DNA of 64,000 nt from Flavobacteriales bacterium (GTDB taxonomy: Bacteria; Bacteroidota; Bacteroidia; Flavobacteriales_D; Sanyastnellaceae), in the NCBI GenBank assembly GCA_002863125.1, contig PKEB01000028.1, positions 24,238 through 88,237 on the forward strand. The letters run 5' to 3'. A model generated the notes under the pieces. It ran no database searches. It was given only the letters and a program-made list of their open reading frames with translations, and had not been told where the DNA came from. The translations under genes were made by a program, and so were the position numbers. Below are positions 1 to 9,345 of the stretch, piece by piece. Within the stretch, counting starts at the first letter, position 1; every line of letters begins with the position of its first letter.

Positions 1-976
1 CATCGAAGATGTAGTTGTCCAAGATGTACTGGCAAATCGTCTCTTTGCCCGTATTGTAGAAGCCGTCCAACATGGTGTAGAGGACGCTTTCCAACGCCAC
101 CGGATTGGGCTCAAAGTGTGCCTTGACAATGTCGATGCAGGCGAGGAAGCCGCTGTCCGTCCCGCCGCTGAACGTGCGCATCATGTTCTGGACCCGGTCG
201 CTGATGGCCAGCGAACGCACAGCGCTGTTGTCCAGCGGATCGATGTCCTCGAAGAACCGGCCTTGGTTGTTGGGGTATTTGGGGTTTTTCCAACCGAGGT
301 ACTTGGCCAAGTAGGTGCCGGGGTATTGGTCCATCAGTGCGTGTTGCTGATCGACCAACTCGGCCTGCTTCTGCTTGATTTGCTCTTCGATTCGGGCGCG
401 GAAGGCGCCGGCGTCTTTGATGCTGCTGCGGAGTTTGCGTACCTCGCTGTTGTTGGTGTTCTCCATGGACTGGTAGGCAAACCATCCGGTGTTTTCCGTT
501 GAGTTGCCGGCAGACTTATTGGCCGACAAACGAGACGAATTGAACGTCAGTTCCACGTCCGGCTCGTCGGGGTTGAGGATGATGTCGGTGGCGTTGGTCT
601 CACCGTTGAGGCTGATTTTGTAAAACCCGCGGCTGACTTCGATTTCGCCAAAATCAAACGCGCGATTCGAGAGGCGGGTTTTGGCTACCTCAATCGTGTT
701 TCGGCCCTCTGATTCGTACAATGTGACCTCACCGCCGGAAGGTTGATTGATGGTTCCGTGCACCCAAACCATGCCTGTCTTGTCGCCGCGGTTGGCGTCA
801 TTGATGCCGTCCTTGTAGAGGGGTGAAATGGCATCGGATTGCTGTGCTTCAGTCGCTGTCGGGGCCGCACTCGTTGTCGCCGCTGCCGGGGCTTTTTCAG
901 CTTTGGGAGCGGCGTCTCCACAGGCATTAAGCGCGGCTCCAGTCATCAAAATCGTTGCAAACGAAATCATCTTCAT
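1..976 (-). CDS. Lipoprotein with DUF4369-like domain, possibly a TlpA-type thiol-disulfide protein (3' end outside window)
   Basis: The reading frame is open from an ATG at 976 down to base 1 with no stop, so only about 325 codons are visible and the C-terminus is missing. The N-terminus is a lipoprotein signal with Cys19 in an A-L-N-A-C box, followed by an Ala/Thr/Pro/Lys-rich linker to about residue 48. Residues from about 70 to 140 form short beta-like segments (GEVTLYESEG, GEIEVSRGFYKI) resembling the DUF4369 domain that precedes thioredoxin-like domains in Bacteroidota TlpA/ResA-like proteins. A Gln/Lys-rich helical region follows. A C-terminal thioredoxin fold with CxxC would be expected outside the window but cannot be seen. 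The family call rests on general pattern only. A perfect TAnnTTTG element and an inverted repeat lie just upstream. Confidence 0.6.
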   Translation of the reverse strand, partial: MKMISFATILMTGAALNACGDAAPKAEKAPAAATTSAAPTATEAQQSDAISPLYKDGINDANRGDKTGMVWVHGTINQPSGGEVTLYESEGRNTIEVAKTRLSNRAFDFGEIEVSRGFYKISLNGETNATDIILNPDEPDVELTFNSSRLSANKSAGNSTENTGWFAYQSMENTNNSEVRKLRSSIKDAGAFRARIEEQIKQKQAELVDQQHALMDQYPGTYLAKYLGWKNPKYPNNQGRFFEDIDPLDNSAVRSLAISDRVQNMMRTFSGGTDSGFLACIDIVKAHFEPNPVALESVLYTMLDGFYNTGKETICQYILDNYIFD

Positions 977-980
977 CGGG

Positions 981-999
981 TTTGAGGTTTTGCCTCAAA
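981..999. repeat. Perfect 7-bp inverted repeat upstream of the lipoprotein gene
   Basis: TTTGAGG (981-987) and CCTCAAA (993-999) flank a 5-base loop. The right arm overlaps the TAAATTTG element (996-1003, minus strand), and the whole repeat lies 4-23 bases upstream of the start codon at 976. It could be an operator or a 5' leader hairpin; which is not decidable from sequence. Confidence 0.45.
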
Positions 1000-1003
1000 T
1001 TTA
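996..1003 (-). promoter_or_regulatory. TAnnTTTG -7-type promoter element for the lipoprotein gene
   Basis: TAAATTTG on the minus strand, 19 bases upstream of the ATG at 976. It matches the Bacteroidota -7 consensus exactly. No convincing -33 box was identified. Confidence 0.45.
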
Positions 1004-1075
1004 ACAAGGGAAAGCCAAGAAGCCGAGGGAGAAGTCCTTTGTTGACGTATCTTCACTTTTTGCAGAATTCGAGAA

Positions 1076-1642
1076 ATGGACAAAGGAACGGCACTTACAC
1101 TGCTCGGTTTGAACGACACCGTTGAGCAAGAGGAGATCATGGAACGACTCGATGCAGAGGCGTTTGCTGTGCGGGACCACTTCATGCGGCAGCCGGTCAT
1201 CCCGACCTTGTTTCGCTCCCGCGTGAACCGGCTTGTGGAGCTGAGTGATGTCGGACGCGTGTTGGATGTGAAGCCCCTTGGGGCACCGGTTGATTTGCCC
1301 ACGCTACTGGCTTCGGGCGAAAACTTTGTCCTGCTCGTGCGCAACCACGTTGAAAACATTCGCCGCCTGCGTACAGCCATGGCAGCCACGCTGGACCCGG
1401 ATGTCTTGGTGCGGTTTGGCAACACCCTGTGCAACCTGCAAGTTCGGTACATGGAGCAATTCCTCGTGCTGTCCTTGGACGTCGCAGGCCAGGCCATTCA
1501 CGAGGCCCCTGTGCCTGCGCGCGACGAAGCCGATTGGCAGCAGCTGCTCGAGTCGATTGGGTCGTCCGAAAAATGGGCCGAAGTCCTCATTGCGAAGGAG
1601 CGCGCCCGCATGGCGCAAATTCTCGAGCGCGAGGTCAGCTGA
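1076..1642 (+). CDS. Hypothetical protein, all-helical
   Basis: A 188-residue soluble protein with no signal peptide or membrane segment. The first 50 residues (ALTLLGLNDTVEQEEIMERL) weakly recall the helix-turn-helix spacing of J-domain-like sequences, but the HPD motif of DnaJ is absent, so I do not assign it. The rest appears helical with many Arg/Glu/Leu. The ATG at 1076 is the only plausible start. Codon use matches the neighbours. It faces the MacB-type permease convergently, and the two stop codons are exactly back to back (TGA|TCA at 1640-1645). I do not recognise a function. Confidence 0.6.
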   Translation: MDKGTALTLLGLNDTVEQEEIMERLDAEAFAVRDHFMRQPVIPTLFRSRVNRLVELSDVGRVLDVKPLGAPVDLPTLLASGENFVLLVRNHVENIRRLRTAMAATLDPDVLVRFGNTLCNLQVRYMEQFLVLSLDVAGQAIHEAPVPARDEADWQQLLESIGSSEKWAEVLIAKERARMAQILEREVS

Positions 1643-2881
1643 TCATTCCCGTCCCAATGCTACAATGGGGTCGAGCCGTGCGGCTTGACGAGCAGGGTAG
1701 TACCCGCTGATGAGGCTCGTGACCAAGCTCAACGCCACACCGGTCATCATCCACCCCCACGGAACCACAAAAGGCGTGTCCATGGCGTAGGCTATGCCGT
1801 TGCCTGCGGCGACTCCGAGGGCGATTCCCACTGCGCCGCCAAGCTGCCCAATGATGATGACTTCAATCAGGAACTGCATCCGAATGGCCCGCGGCGAAGC
1901 ACCCAGGGCTTTGCGGGTGCCGATTTCTCGCGTGCGCTCCGACACGCTCACGAGCATGATGTTCATGAGGCCAATCCCTGCACCAAATAAGGTAATGATG
2001 CCGATAATAGAAGCTGCAGCCGTGATGCCGCTGATGGCCTCCTCCAGCGTGGAAACCATGCTGTTGCTCATGGATAGGTTGAAGGAGTGGTCTTCCCCTG
2101 GGCGATCCCTCCGTACCACGCGCATGGCTCCCACAGCGGCCTCTGCCAATTCCATGACGTCTTCAGGCCGCGGGGATTTGCACACCACACGGTAGCTCCT
2201 CCGCTCGTCGGAGAATTGCTGGCGTACGCAGGGGATTGGGATGTAGCACTGGTTGTCTTGGGACATCCCGAACGCCTGGCCGCGCGCTTCGAGCACGCCA
2301 ATGATGGTGTAGCGCTGGGCGCCGATGGAAAATTCAGCACCAACCGGCTCCTCCCATTCATTGAACAGTTCTTTGACGAGGTCTGCGCCGATGACCGTTA
2401 GGCGGTTCGCGGATTGAGCCTCTTGCCGGGTGAAATTTCGCCCGCGCTCAACGGAGTACCCGCTGACATCGAAGTAGTTTTCTTCGACGCCCAGCACCTG
2501 AATGTTGGGGTTGGTCCGCTCCGTGCCTCGGGTCAACGTCGCTTGGGAGGTGCCGAAGATGGAGTAGGCGACGGTCAATTCTTCGGGGGCCTCCTCAGCG
2601 AAAGCTTGCGCCTCTTCGTAAGAAATGGGCTCGCCAACAGTCACCCGTCGCCCACGGTTCACGCCGGTCTCGGTTTTCTGCGTGAAGGTTAAGACGTCCG
2701 TACCGAGGGAAGAGAACTGCTCCACCACATTGGCCTCCAATGAAGAGGTCGCCGTGGTCATGCTGATCAGGGCCATGATGCCCAGTCCGATGATGCCAAT
2801 GGTCAGGCCGGTGCGCAGCCGATTTCCTCGGATTGAACGCACCGCGATTTGGGCCATTTCAATAAGCAGTTCTCGTTTCAT
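1643..2881 (-). CDS. ABC transporter permease, MacB/FtsX family
   Basis: A 412-residue inner-membrane permease. It has an N-terminal transmembrane helix (about 20-42), an extracytoplasmic MacB-type core domain (about 45-250), and a C-terminal FtsX domain with three helices (about 285-405) containing the typical [12 protein letters not shown] stretch. Members usually pair with an ATPase such as MacB/LolD and act in export of, or mechanotransmission to, periplasmic substrates; no ATPase gene is adjacent here, so the partner is encoded elsewhere. The GTRKALGAS motif and length fit the stand-alone (non-fused) MacB permeases common in Bacteroidota. The substrate is unknown. The start ATG at 2881 lies 50 bases from the divergent aconitase gene. 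Confidence 0.85.
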   Translation of the reverse strand: MKRELLIEMAQIAVRSIRGNRLRTGLTIGIIGLGIMALISMTTATSSLEANVVEQFSSLGTDVLTFTQKTETGVNRGRRVTVGEPISYEEAQAFAEEAPEELTVAYSIFGTSQATLTRGTERTNPNIQVLGVEENYFDVSGYSVERGRNFTRQEAQSANRLTVIGADLVKELFNEWEEPVGAEFSIGAQRYTIIGVLEARGQAFGMSQDNQCYIPIPCVRQQFSDERRSYRVVCKSPRPEDVMELAEAAVGAMRVVRRDRPGEDHSFNLSMSNSMVSTLEEAISGITAAASIIGIITLFGAGIGLMNIMLVSVSERTREIGTRKALGASPRAIRMQFLIEVIIIGQLGGAVGIALGVAAGNGIAYAMDTPFVVPWGWMMTGVALSLVTSLISGYYPARQAARLDPIVALGRE

Positions 2882-2900
2882 GTATTGCGAAAGTACTGCT

Positions 2901-2908
2901 TACCTTTG
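2901..2908 (+). promoter_or_regulatory. TAnnTTTG -7-type element for aconitase
   Basis: TACCTTTG, exact match to the Bacteroidota -7 consensus, 22 bases upstream of the ATG at 2931, in the 49-base divergent gap between the permease and aconitase genes. It also argues against the longer in-frame start at 2625, which lies inside the permease gene. Confidence 0.5.
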
Positions 2909-2930
2909 CGCTTCACTGAAAATCCACACC

Positions 2931-5192
2931 ATGACTTTTGATTTGGACATGATCCGCGCCCATTACGAGCGCATCCCCGGTAGAATTGAGGCGGCACGAG
3001 GTGCTACAGGCAAGGCGCTGACCTTGGCAGAAAAAATCCTGTACAGCCACCTGTGGGAAGGAGATGCCTCCGGCGCGTACCAGCGCGGAGCGGATTACGT
3101 GGATTTTGCACCCGACCGCGTCGCGATGCAGGATGCGACAGCACAGATGGCGTTGCTGCAGTTCATGCAGGCTGGGAAGAAAGCTGCTGCAGTGCCTTCA
3201 ACGGTGCACTGCGACCACTTGATTCAAGCGAAAGTGCAGGCTGATTCGGATTTGCAAGAGGCCATCAACAAGAATAACGAGGTCTACAATTTCCTCGAGT
3301 CCGTTTCCAACAAATACGGCATCGGATTCTGGAAGCCCGGCGCGGGCATCATCCACCAGGTGGTCCTCGAGAACTACGCGTTCCCGGGCGGCATGATGAT
3401 CGGTACGGATTCGCACACGGTGAATGCCGGTGGATTGGGCATGGTGGCCGTAGGTGTCGGCGGTGCCGACGCCGTGGACGTGATGGCCGGCATGCCATGG
3501 GAATTGAAGTTCCCCAAACTCATCGGAATCAAGCTCACAGGTCGTCTGTCCGGTTGGGCCTCTGCGAAAGACGTGATCTTGAAGGTGGCCGGCGTGTTGA
3601 CCGTTAAAGGCGGCACCGGATGCATCGTCGAATACTTCGGCGACGGCGCTGAATCGTTGAGCTGCACAGGCAAAGGCACCATCTGCAACATGGGCGCTGA
3701 GATCGGGGCAACCACCTCGACCTTCGGCTACGATGCGAGCATGAAGCGCTACCTCGAAGCGACCGGCCGTGCGGACGTCGCGGCCTTGGCCGACGGCATC
3801 AAGGAACACTTGACCGGCGACGCCGAAGTGTACGCCAACCCAGAGCAGTACTTCGACCAAGTGATTGAAATCAACTTGAGCGAATTGGAGCCGCACCTCA
3901 ATGGTCCATTCACCCCAGATTTGGCCACGCCCATCAGCGAGATGAAGGCCGCGGCCGAAGCCAACGGCTGGCCAACGGAATTGGAATACGGCCTCATCGG
4001 CTCGTGCACCAACTCCAGCTACGAAGACATCAGCCGCTCGGCGAGCATTGCCAAGCAGGCGATCGAAAAGGGCATCAAGGCCAAAGCCACATTGACCATC
4101 ACGCCCGGTTCTGAGCAAGTGCGTTACACCATCGACCGCGACGGCTTCATTTCCATTTTCGAAGAGATGGGCGGCAGCGTGTTTGCCAATGCCTGCGGAC
4201 CGTGCATCGGCCAATGGGCGCGTTCAGGCGCTGAAAAGAAAGAGAAGAACTCCATCGTTCACTCCTTCAACCGCAACTTCGCCAAGCGGGCGGACGGCAA
4301 CCCGAACACCCACGCGTTCGTGGGGTCGCCTGAATTGGTAACAGCGCTCGCGATCGCTGGTGATTTGACGTTCAACCCGATGAAGGACAGCCTCCAACTC
4401 TCCGACGGCAGCGAAGTCATGCTCGAGGAGCCCACCGGTGACGAATTGCCAACTTCCGGTTTCGCCGTGGAGGATGCGGGTTACCTCGCTCCAGCGGAGG
4501 ACGGAAGCGGCGTACAAGTCGTAGTGAACGAAGGCTCGGAGCGCTTGCAGCTCCTGACGCCTTTTGCCCCATGGAACGGCGAAAACATCCGCGACGCGCG
4601 CTTGCTCATCAAAGCGGCAGGCAAATGCACGACCGACCACATCAGCATGGCCGGTCCTTGGTTGCGCTACCGCGGTCACCTCGACAACATCTCGAACAAC
4701 ACCCTCACCGGTGCGGTGAACGCCTTCAACAACGAAACGAATTCGGTCAAAAACCAATTGACCGGCGAGTACGGTGAAGTACCAGCGGTTCAGCGTGAGT
4801 ACAAGGCAGCCGGTGTCCCCACGGTCGTTGTAGGTGACTCCAACTACGGAGAGGGTAGCTCACGCGAGCACGCAGCGATGCAGCCCCGTTTCCTTGGTGT
4901 GACAGCAGTGTTGGTGAAGTCGTTTGCGCGCATCCACGAGACCAACCTGAAGAAGCAGGGCATGCTCGGTTTGACGTTTGCCAACGAAGGGGATTATGAT
5001 TTGATCCAAGAGGACGATCGATTCCATTTCGTGGATTTGGATGCGTTTGCGCCTGGCAAGCCGCTGACCATTGAGGTGGAGCACGCGGACGGTAGTAAGG
5101 ATACCATCGTCGCGAATCACACCTACAACGCCCAGCAGATTGATTGGTTCCGCGCGGGCTCTGCACTGAACTTGATCAAGCAGCAGCAGTAA
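2931..5192 (+). CDS. acn: Aconitate hydratase
   Basis: A 753-residue TCA-cycle enzyme interconverting citrate and isocitrate through a [4Fe-4S] cluster. The cluster ligands are visible as [10 protein letters not shown] (Cys near residue 358) and [10 protein letters not shown] (two Cys near 423-426). The C-terminal swivel domain carries [15 protein letters not shown], which holds catalytic and substrate-binding Ser/Arg residues. Length and motif spacing fit the mitochondrial-type aconitase typical of Bacteroidota, not the roughly 890-residue AcnA. The frame is open back to 2625, but I chose ATG 2931 because it gives the expected N-terminus ([15 protein letters not shown]) and follows a promoter-like element. 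The PdeM-like gene follows after 9 bases and may be cotranscribed. Confidence 0.97.
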   Translation: MTFDLDMIRAHYERIPGRIEAARGATGKALTLAEKILYSHLWEGDASGAYQRGADYVDFAPDRVAMQDATAQMALLQFMQAGKKAAAVPSTVHCDHLIQAKVQADSDLQEAINKNNEVYNFLESVSNKYGIGFWKPGAGIIHQVVLENYAFPGGMMIGTDSHTVNAGGLGMVAVGVGGADAVDVMAGMPWELKFPKLIGIKLTGRLSGWASAKDVILKVAGVLTVKGGTGCIVEYFGDGAESLSCTGKGTICNMGAEIGATTSTFGYDASMKRYLEATGRADVAALADGIKEHLTGDAEVYANPEQYFDQVIEINLSELEPHLNGPFTPDLATPISEMKAAAEANGWPTELEYGLIGSCTNSSYEDISRSASIAKQAIEKGIKAKATLTITPGSEQVRYTIDRDGFISIFEEMGGSVFANACGPCIGQWARSGAEKKEKNSIVHSFNRNFAKRADGNPNTHAFVGSPELVTALAIAGDLTFNPMKDSLQLSDGSEVMLEEPTGDELPTSGFAVEDAGYLAPAEDGSGVQVVVNEGSERLQLLTPFAPWNGENIRDARLLIKAAGKCTTDHISMAGPWLRYRGHLDNISNNTLTGAVNAFNNETNSVKNQLTGEYGEVPAVQREYKAAGVPTVVVGDSNYGEGSSREHAAMQPRFLGVTAVLVKSFARIHETNLKKQGMLGLTFANEGDYDLIQEDDRFHFVDLDAFAPGKPLTIEVEHADGSKDTIVANHTYNAQQIDWFRAGSALNLIKQQQ

Positions 5193-5201
5193 TTGGATCC
5201 G

Positions 5202-5870
5202 ATGACCGAATCCGGTTGGGAGTTCCTCCCGGATCGGGCCATTTGGTGGCCTTCGGAGTCGACCTTGATTGTTTCGGACCTGCATTTGGGAAAGGCGGCT
5301 CATTTTCGTCGCCATGGCATTGCGGTGCCCAATGCGGTCAATGCCAACACCCTGGAGCGCCTCTCCGCAATCGTCTCAAGCCACCGGCCGCGTCGCTTGC
5401 TGGTTTTGGGCGACTTGTTCCACAGCGAGGAGAACAAAGAATGGTTGGAGTTTCAGGCGTGGTTGGAGGCCTTGAACGCCGAGCATTGGTTTGAGGAATT
5501 TCGGATGGTGCAAGGCAACCACGACATCTTGCACCCCTCAGCCTTTGAAGGGATGCGGTTGGAGCGCAGTGCGCAATGGTCGCTCGGAGCGTGGATTTTC
5601 GCTCACGACCCCGCTGATCTGGTAAACCTTCCCGATGGAATGCACGGCGTAGCCGGCCATTTGCATCCGGCGTTGAGCTTGGTGGGAAAGGGGCGGCAAA
5701 GCCTCAAATTGCCTTGCTGGTGGTACAGTGCAGAGCGCCGGACGCTCGTAGTTCCGACGTTCGGCACGTTCACAGGATCGGTTTCTGTGAAACCGAAGGG
5801 GGGAGATGCCTGTTGGGTGACGACAGGCGACGCCGTGGTGCCTGTACCCGTAAAGGGTATTACTCGATGA
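5202..5870 (+). CDS. pdeM: Metallophosphoesterase, PdeM-like (ligase-associated DNA damage response endonuclease family)
   Basis: A 222-residue calcineurin-like phosphoesterase. Metal-binding motifs appear in order: SDLHLGK (about 25-31), LGDLFHSEENKEW (about 67-79), QGNHD (about 102-106) and GHLHP (about 152-156). The SDLHLGKAAHFRR block is typical of the ligase-associated PdeM group, normally found beside LigD-type ligase and Lhr-like helicase genes. Those partners are absent here, so the gene stands alone behind aconitase. I prefer ATG 5202; a TTG at 5193 directly abuts the aconitase stop and would add three residues. The 3' end overlaps the convergent lipoprotein gene by 11 bases. Confidence 0.8.
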   Translation: MTESGWEFLPDRAIWWPSESTLIVSDLHLGKAAHFRRHGIAVPNAVNANTLERLSAIVSSHRPRRLLVLGDLFHSEENKEWLEFQAWLEALNAEHWFEEFRMVQGNHDILHPSAFEGMRLERSAQWSLGAWIFAHDPADLVNLPDGMHGVAGHLHPALSLVGKGRQSLKLPCWWYSAERRTLVVPTFGTFTGSVSVKPKGGDACWVTTGDAVVPVPVKGITR

Positions 5871-6393
5871 TGCCGGTGAAGGTCCCGGTGAACGCGATGG
5901 GCAATCCCACAAGAATGCTGTCCACGGATTCACGAATGGACAGGTTGAATTCCACGGTTTCTTCTCCGCCGTTGTAGGCCGGGTTGATGACAATCGAACC
6001 GTCCGTAGCCTTGTAGTTGCGGATGGGGAAAATGTCGTCTCCGTGGTTGATTACTTGCACGAGGTGCTGGATGTCTTCTTGCTGGACGTAGGTCACCGTC
6101 TCCACTTCGGGGAAAGAGAAATGAAAGGTCAAATCGTGCGCAGGCACGTGCGCATCCACCTCTTCCGGAGTGCGGAGATCGGCCACGATGTGGTAGCTTC
6201 TGGACAATGGCTCCAAGCTGTCCGGGACCACGGCTTCCGCCATCTTCAAGTTGTACGAGCTGTCGCCAAAGGTTACCGACCCGCACTCGCAGGAGTAAAC
6301 GGGGTTGATGAACTCAGGGGCCTTGTAGCAACCGGCCAACGCGCCAACCAGGGCGACGATGAGCAGGCTGAATTGAATGCGATTTGCGGTCAT
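5860..6393 (-). CDS. Putative lipoprotein, hypothetical
   Basis: A 177-residue predicted lipoprotein. The signal ends in an L-A-G-C box (Cys22 by my count from ATG 6393) after a hydrophobic stretch (SLLIVALVGAL). The mature part is acidic and beta-rich, with a C-x-C pair (SCECGS) soon after the lipobox and a C-terminal segment like an immunoglobulin-type or lipocalin-type fold (VEFNLSIRES, GLPIAFTGTFTGII); no family is recognised. The frame extends to a TTG at 6399, but ATG 6393 is the better start. It overlaps the convergent phosphoesterase gene by 11 bases. Confidence 0.6.
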   Translation of the reverse strand: MTANRIQFSLLIVALVGALAGCYKAPEFINPVYSCECGSVTFGDSSYNLKMAEAVVPDSLEPLSRSYHIVADLRTPEEVDAHVPAHDLTFHFSFPEVETVTYVQQEDIQHLVQVINHGDDIFPIRNYKATDGSIVINPAYNGGEETVEFNLSIRESVDSILVGLPIAFTGTFTGIIE

Positions 6394-6453
6394 GGTCAAA
6401 AGGTTCGGAGGTGCAAGATACTGCGGAGGTGGAGTCTTTCAAACTGAACCCAC

Positions 6454-7734
6454 TCAGGGAGCCAAGCGTTGCACGGGGTACAACAGGTACGGTTGGCGCA
6501 ACGCATCAAACGCTCGCAATCCCTCGAGCCAGCTCGCAACAAATCCGCTCATTTCCGATTCACCGTTGATTACCTGTTCGAGTGATTCATCCCCGCTGAG
6601 CCGGGCCAACGAACTCGACGCGGTGATGAAAGGCTCCTCAGACACCGTGTTTCGCCACATCCGTGCATATTCCGGCAGGGCATTCCACGAAAAACCACTG
6701 GGGGATTGCATCCACTCCTCGCCCAGTCCATGCAGGTTTTGACCGAAACAGGTTACGCCATCGTGTTTGGGATGCGGGGCCGCTCCGGGAACCGGCTGGG
6801 GGGTGAAGGCAAACGAACCCAATGCACCTTGCGGCATGCCAACGCACTCAAACGGTGTTGAGGTGCCGCGTCCGACGCTGACCACCGTAGGTTCGAGCGG
6901 GCAGAGTGACGGGTACAGAGCGATGGACTCAGGCGTTGGTAAATTCGGCGACGGTGCAATATGCGGGTACCACGCATCGCTGTGGGCATACCCTTCGCAC
7001 GGAATCACGATGAGGTCGCACTGTGCGCCCCCTTCCAACCACCCTTCGCCGTTGAACAACCGGGCCATTTCCCCGAGGGTCATACCGTGCAGCACCGGCA
7101 CGGGTACTTGCCCTACGAATGACTTCCATTTTTCGGAGCGCACCGGGCCGGCGATCTGGTGTCCGTGTGGATTGGGACGATCCAGGACGATCACCACCTT
7201 GTCGTTTTCCGCGGCGGCTTCCATGACAAGGAAAAGTGAACTGAGGTAGGTGTAGAACCGCGCACCTACGTCTTGGATGTCAAAAATGATCACGCGAACA
7301 TCGTCCAAGCTTTCATTGGTGGGTTTACGGTGCTTCCCGTGCAGGCTCAAAATGGGCAGGCCGGTTGTGGGGTCCACGCTGTCGTCGATGTTGGCTCCGT
7401 TGTGGGCGTCGCCGCGGAATCCGTGCTCCGGTGCGAAGACCTTGCGCACATCGATACCCAGTGTAAGCAAGGTATCCACGAGGTGCACTGATTCGCCTTT
7501 GCGGCCATCGCCAATGACCGAGGTTTGGTTGGCGACTACCGCTACCTGGGCGCGGCTGCAGGCCTCATACACTGCCTTGATGTTCTCGTTTCCCAGCTGC
7601 ACAGGAAGGGGCGGAGCGGTGCGTTCGGCCACGTGGAGCACACCATTGAGTGAGTCCACGACCAAACTGTCTCGGGAAGCTGAAGCGGAGCAGGCGATGG
7701 CCAGTGCCATCGATATTGTGAGGATTTTCTTCAC
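6454..7734 (-). CDS. namZ: Exo-beta-N-acetylmuramidase NamZ family (DUF1343)
   Basis: A 426-residue exported protein with a Sec signal peptide (about 1-19). The body matches the DUF1343/NamZ family: VVANQTSV, VFAPEHGFRGD, FDIQDVGARFYTY and VLDRPNPHG are all hallmark stretches. The characterised member releases N-acetylmuramic acid from the non-reducing end of peptidoglycan fragments, in the periplasm or at the surface, as part of cell-wall recycling. The start codon is GTG (7732-7734), with a TACATTCG promoter-like element 4 bases upstream on the minus strand (7739-7746). It is divergent from the LolC-type permease, with 39 bases between. No amgK/murU recycling genes are adjacent. Confidence 0.85.
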   Translation of the reverse strand: MKKILTISMALAIACSASASRDSLVVDSLNGVLHVAERTAPPLPVQLGNENIKAVYEACSRAQVAVVANQTSVIGDGRKGESVHLVDTLLTLGIDVRKVFAPEHGFRGDAHNGANIDDSVDPTTGLPILSLHGKHRKPTNESLDDVRVIIFDIQDVGARFYTYLSSLFLVMEAAAENDKVVIVLDRPNPHGHQIAGPVRSEKWKSFVGQVPVPVLHGMTLGEMARLFNGEGWLEGGAQCDLIVIPCEGYAHSDAWYPHIAPSPNLPTPESIALYPSLCPLEPTVVSVGRGTSTPFECVGMPQGALGSFAFTPQPVPGAAPHPKHDGVTCFGQNLHGLGEEWMQSPSGFSWNALPEYARMWRNTVSEEPFITASSSLARLSGDESLEQVINGESEMSGFVASWLEGLRAFDALRQPYLLYPVQRLAP

Positions 7735-7773
7735 AGGACGAATGTACCAACGTAATTTGGCAACGCGTACACG

Positions 7774-9267
7774 ATGCCCAACTTGACTTCCCTTTCCCGA
7801 AAAATTGCCACACGCCTCGGCGCCAAATCTTCGACGGCCTCATGGTCGCGGCCGGTGGTGCGCATTGCGACCGTCGGGGTGGCCATCGGCATGGCCTTGA
7901 TTGTGGTGGCGACGTCCATTGTGCACGGATTCCAGCAAGAGGTCAAGGAATTGGTGGTGGGCTTCGGTTCTGACATTCAGGTGCTCAGCGCGGACTACGA
8001 TGACAAAAAAATCGTTCGCCAGCCCGCCCTTGAATCCGCATTGTCCGGCCTCGACGGCGTCCGTGCTGTGCATCCGTTTTACACCCTCCCCGGCATCCTT
8101 GAGTCGCAGAGTGGGGTCAAAGGGGTGGTGGCCAAAGGGCTCAATGAAGAGACGACCCAGGCCTTCCTTGAACGGTTCATGGTCGATGGCAACGTGGACC
8201 TCGGGGAGGACGGCGCAGTCCTTTCGATGCACCAGGCGCAACGGTTGGAGCTTGAGACTGCCGACCGTTTCACAGTTTACCTGATTGGAGGTCCCAATGG
8301 CGTTCGTCCGCGCAACTTTCGATTGACGGGTACCTACCGAACGGGACTGCTGGAGTACGACCAAGAGTTCATGTTTCTGCCTGCGGCTTGGATTCAAGAG
8401 GCGGCGGGCTGGGGACTGGAAATGCAGGTGCTGACGGAGGGGCAAGCCGTAGAGTTGCGTTCTTTCGGTTCGAGGGCGGCTCCGGTGTATCAGTGGCACC
8501 AGCGCAACGATTCCGGAACATGGGAGCCCACTCGGGAGTTGGTGGGAGCAACAGCGTCACTGGTTCCTGAAGCCGGTGCCGAATTCATGGTCACGGCCGT
8601 AGGTCGGGACGCCAACGAACGCATCATCCCGGATTCTATCCGGCTGTTTGTGGCCGACGGTGCGTGGGCATGGGAGCGCTTGGGCGGCAGCTGGCAAGCG
8701 GCTTCCAGCGGGTTGGAGGTGTACGTTGAGCCCGGGGCGGAGTTGTGGGATGTGGAGGCGCAGGTATACGATGCGCTGCCAATCGGATGGCGAACCGAGA
8801 CCGTGCTGCAGCAGGCGCCTGAGATGTTTACGTGGCTGGGCATGTTGGACTTGAATGTTGAAATCATCATCGGCCTGATGGTGCTCATCTCGGTCATCAA
8901 CATGACTTCCGCTCTGCTGATCCTCATCTTGGAACGCCGGCCCATGGTGGGCATGTTGAAGGCCTTGGGCATGCCGGATGCGTCGGTCATGCGGGTGTTT
9001 TTCTGGCAGGCCGTCCGCATCATTGGCCGGGGCTTCCTCTGGGGAAACCTGGCAGGCCTTGGGTTGGTCGCATTGCAAGGCGCAACCGGTTGGGTGGCCC
9101 TGAACCCCGAGGCGTATTATTTGGATGTTGTGCCGGTGCGTGTGGATGCGGTGTATTTAGTCGGGATTGAGGTGCTGGCTTTCGCGGCGTGTGCGTTGAT
9201 GATGGCGCTGCCGAGTTTGGCATCGCTGCGAATTCACCCGGCGGAGGCGCTGCGGATGAACCGTTGA
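7774..9267 (+). CDS. ABC transporter permease, LolC/LolE-like FtsX family
   Basis: A 497-residue permease. Domains: N-terminal helix (about 30-50, VGVAIGMALIVVATS), a large periplasmic domain (about 55-360), then three C-terminal helices in an FtsX domain (about 365-490) with LERRPMVGMLKALGM. The organisation resembles LolC/LolE, which extract lipoproteins from the inner membrane with the LolD ATPase. The family assignment is solid; the exact substrate is inferred. At 497 residues it is longer than the usual roughly 410, and the extra length lies in the periplasmic domain. No ATPase is adjacent. The CBS-like gene follows after 78 bases with its own promoter-like element. Confidence 0.8.
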   Translation: MPNLTSLSRKIATRLGAKSSTASWSRPVVRIATVGVAIGMALIVVATSIVHGFQQEVKELVVGFGSDIQVLSADYDDKKIVRQPALESALSGLDGVRAVHPFYTLPGILESQSGVKGVVAKGLNEETTQAFLERFMVDGNVDLGEDGAVLSMHQAQRLELETADRFTVYLIGGPNGVRPRNFRLTGTYRTGLLEYDQEFMFLPAAWIQEAAGWGLEMQVLTEGQAVELRSFGSRAAPVYQWHQRNDSGTWEPTRELVGATASLVPEAGAEFMVTAVGRDANERIIPDSIRLFVADGAWAWERLGGSWQAASSGLEVYVEPGAELWDVEAQVYDALPIGWRTETVLQQAPEMFTWLGMLDLNVEIIIGLMVLISVINMTSALLILILERRPMVGMLKALGMPDASVMRVFFWQAVRIIGRGFLWGNLAGLGLVALQGATGWVALNPEAYYLDVVPVRVDAVYLVGIEVLAFAACALMMALPSLASLRIHPAEALRMNR

Positions 9268-9289
9268 ATTTCCCGTGAAAAACAACGGG

Positions 9290-9314
9290 TGAATTGTCAA
9301 GAATTTTCAATTCA
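9290..9314. repeat. 7-bp inverted repeat upstream of the cysteine/cystathionine synthase gene
   Basis: TGAATTG (9290-9296) and CAATTCA (9308-9314) are separated by 11 bases and lie 18 bases upstream of the TACCTTTG element at 9332. The position, overlapping where a -33 box would be, fits an operator, but this is only a candidate. Confidence 0.3.
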
Positions 9315-9331
9315 TCCTCGGTTCGTCGCAC

Positions 9332-9339
9332 TACCTTTG
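9332..9339 (+). promoter_or_regulatory. TAnnTTTG -7-type element for the cysteine/cystathionine synthase gene
   Basis: TACCTTTG, exact consensus, ending 6 bases before ATG 9346. It sets the start at 9346 and implies a very short or absent 5' leader. Confidence 0.5.
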
Positions 9340-9345
9340 GGCGCG

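Noticed and set aside
2625..2930. In-frame N-terminal extension of the aconitase ORF
   Set aside because: It overlaps the permease gene on the other strand, precedes the promoter-like element and adds 102 residues not found in aconitases.
3198..4214. 338-codon minus-strand ORF inside aconitase
   Set aside because: Compositional shadow of a high-GC gene; His/Asp/Gly-rich translation with no recognisable domain.
9268..9289. CCCGT/ACGGG hairpin after the LolC-type permease as a terminator
   Set aside because: Only a 5-bp stem with no T-run; too weak to call.
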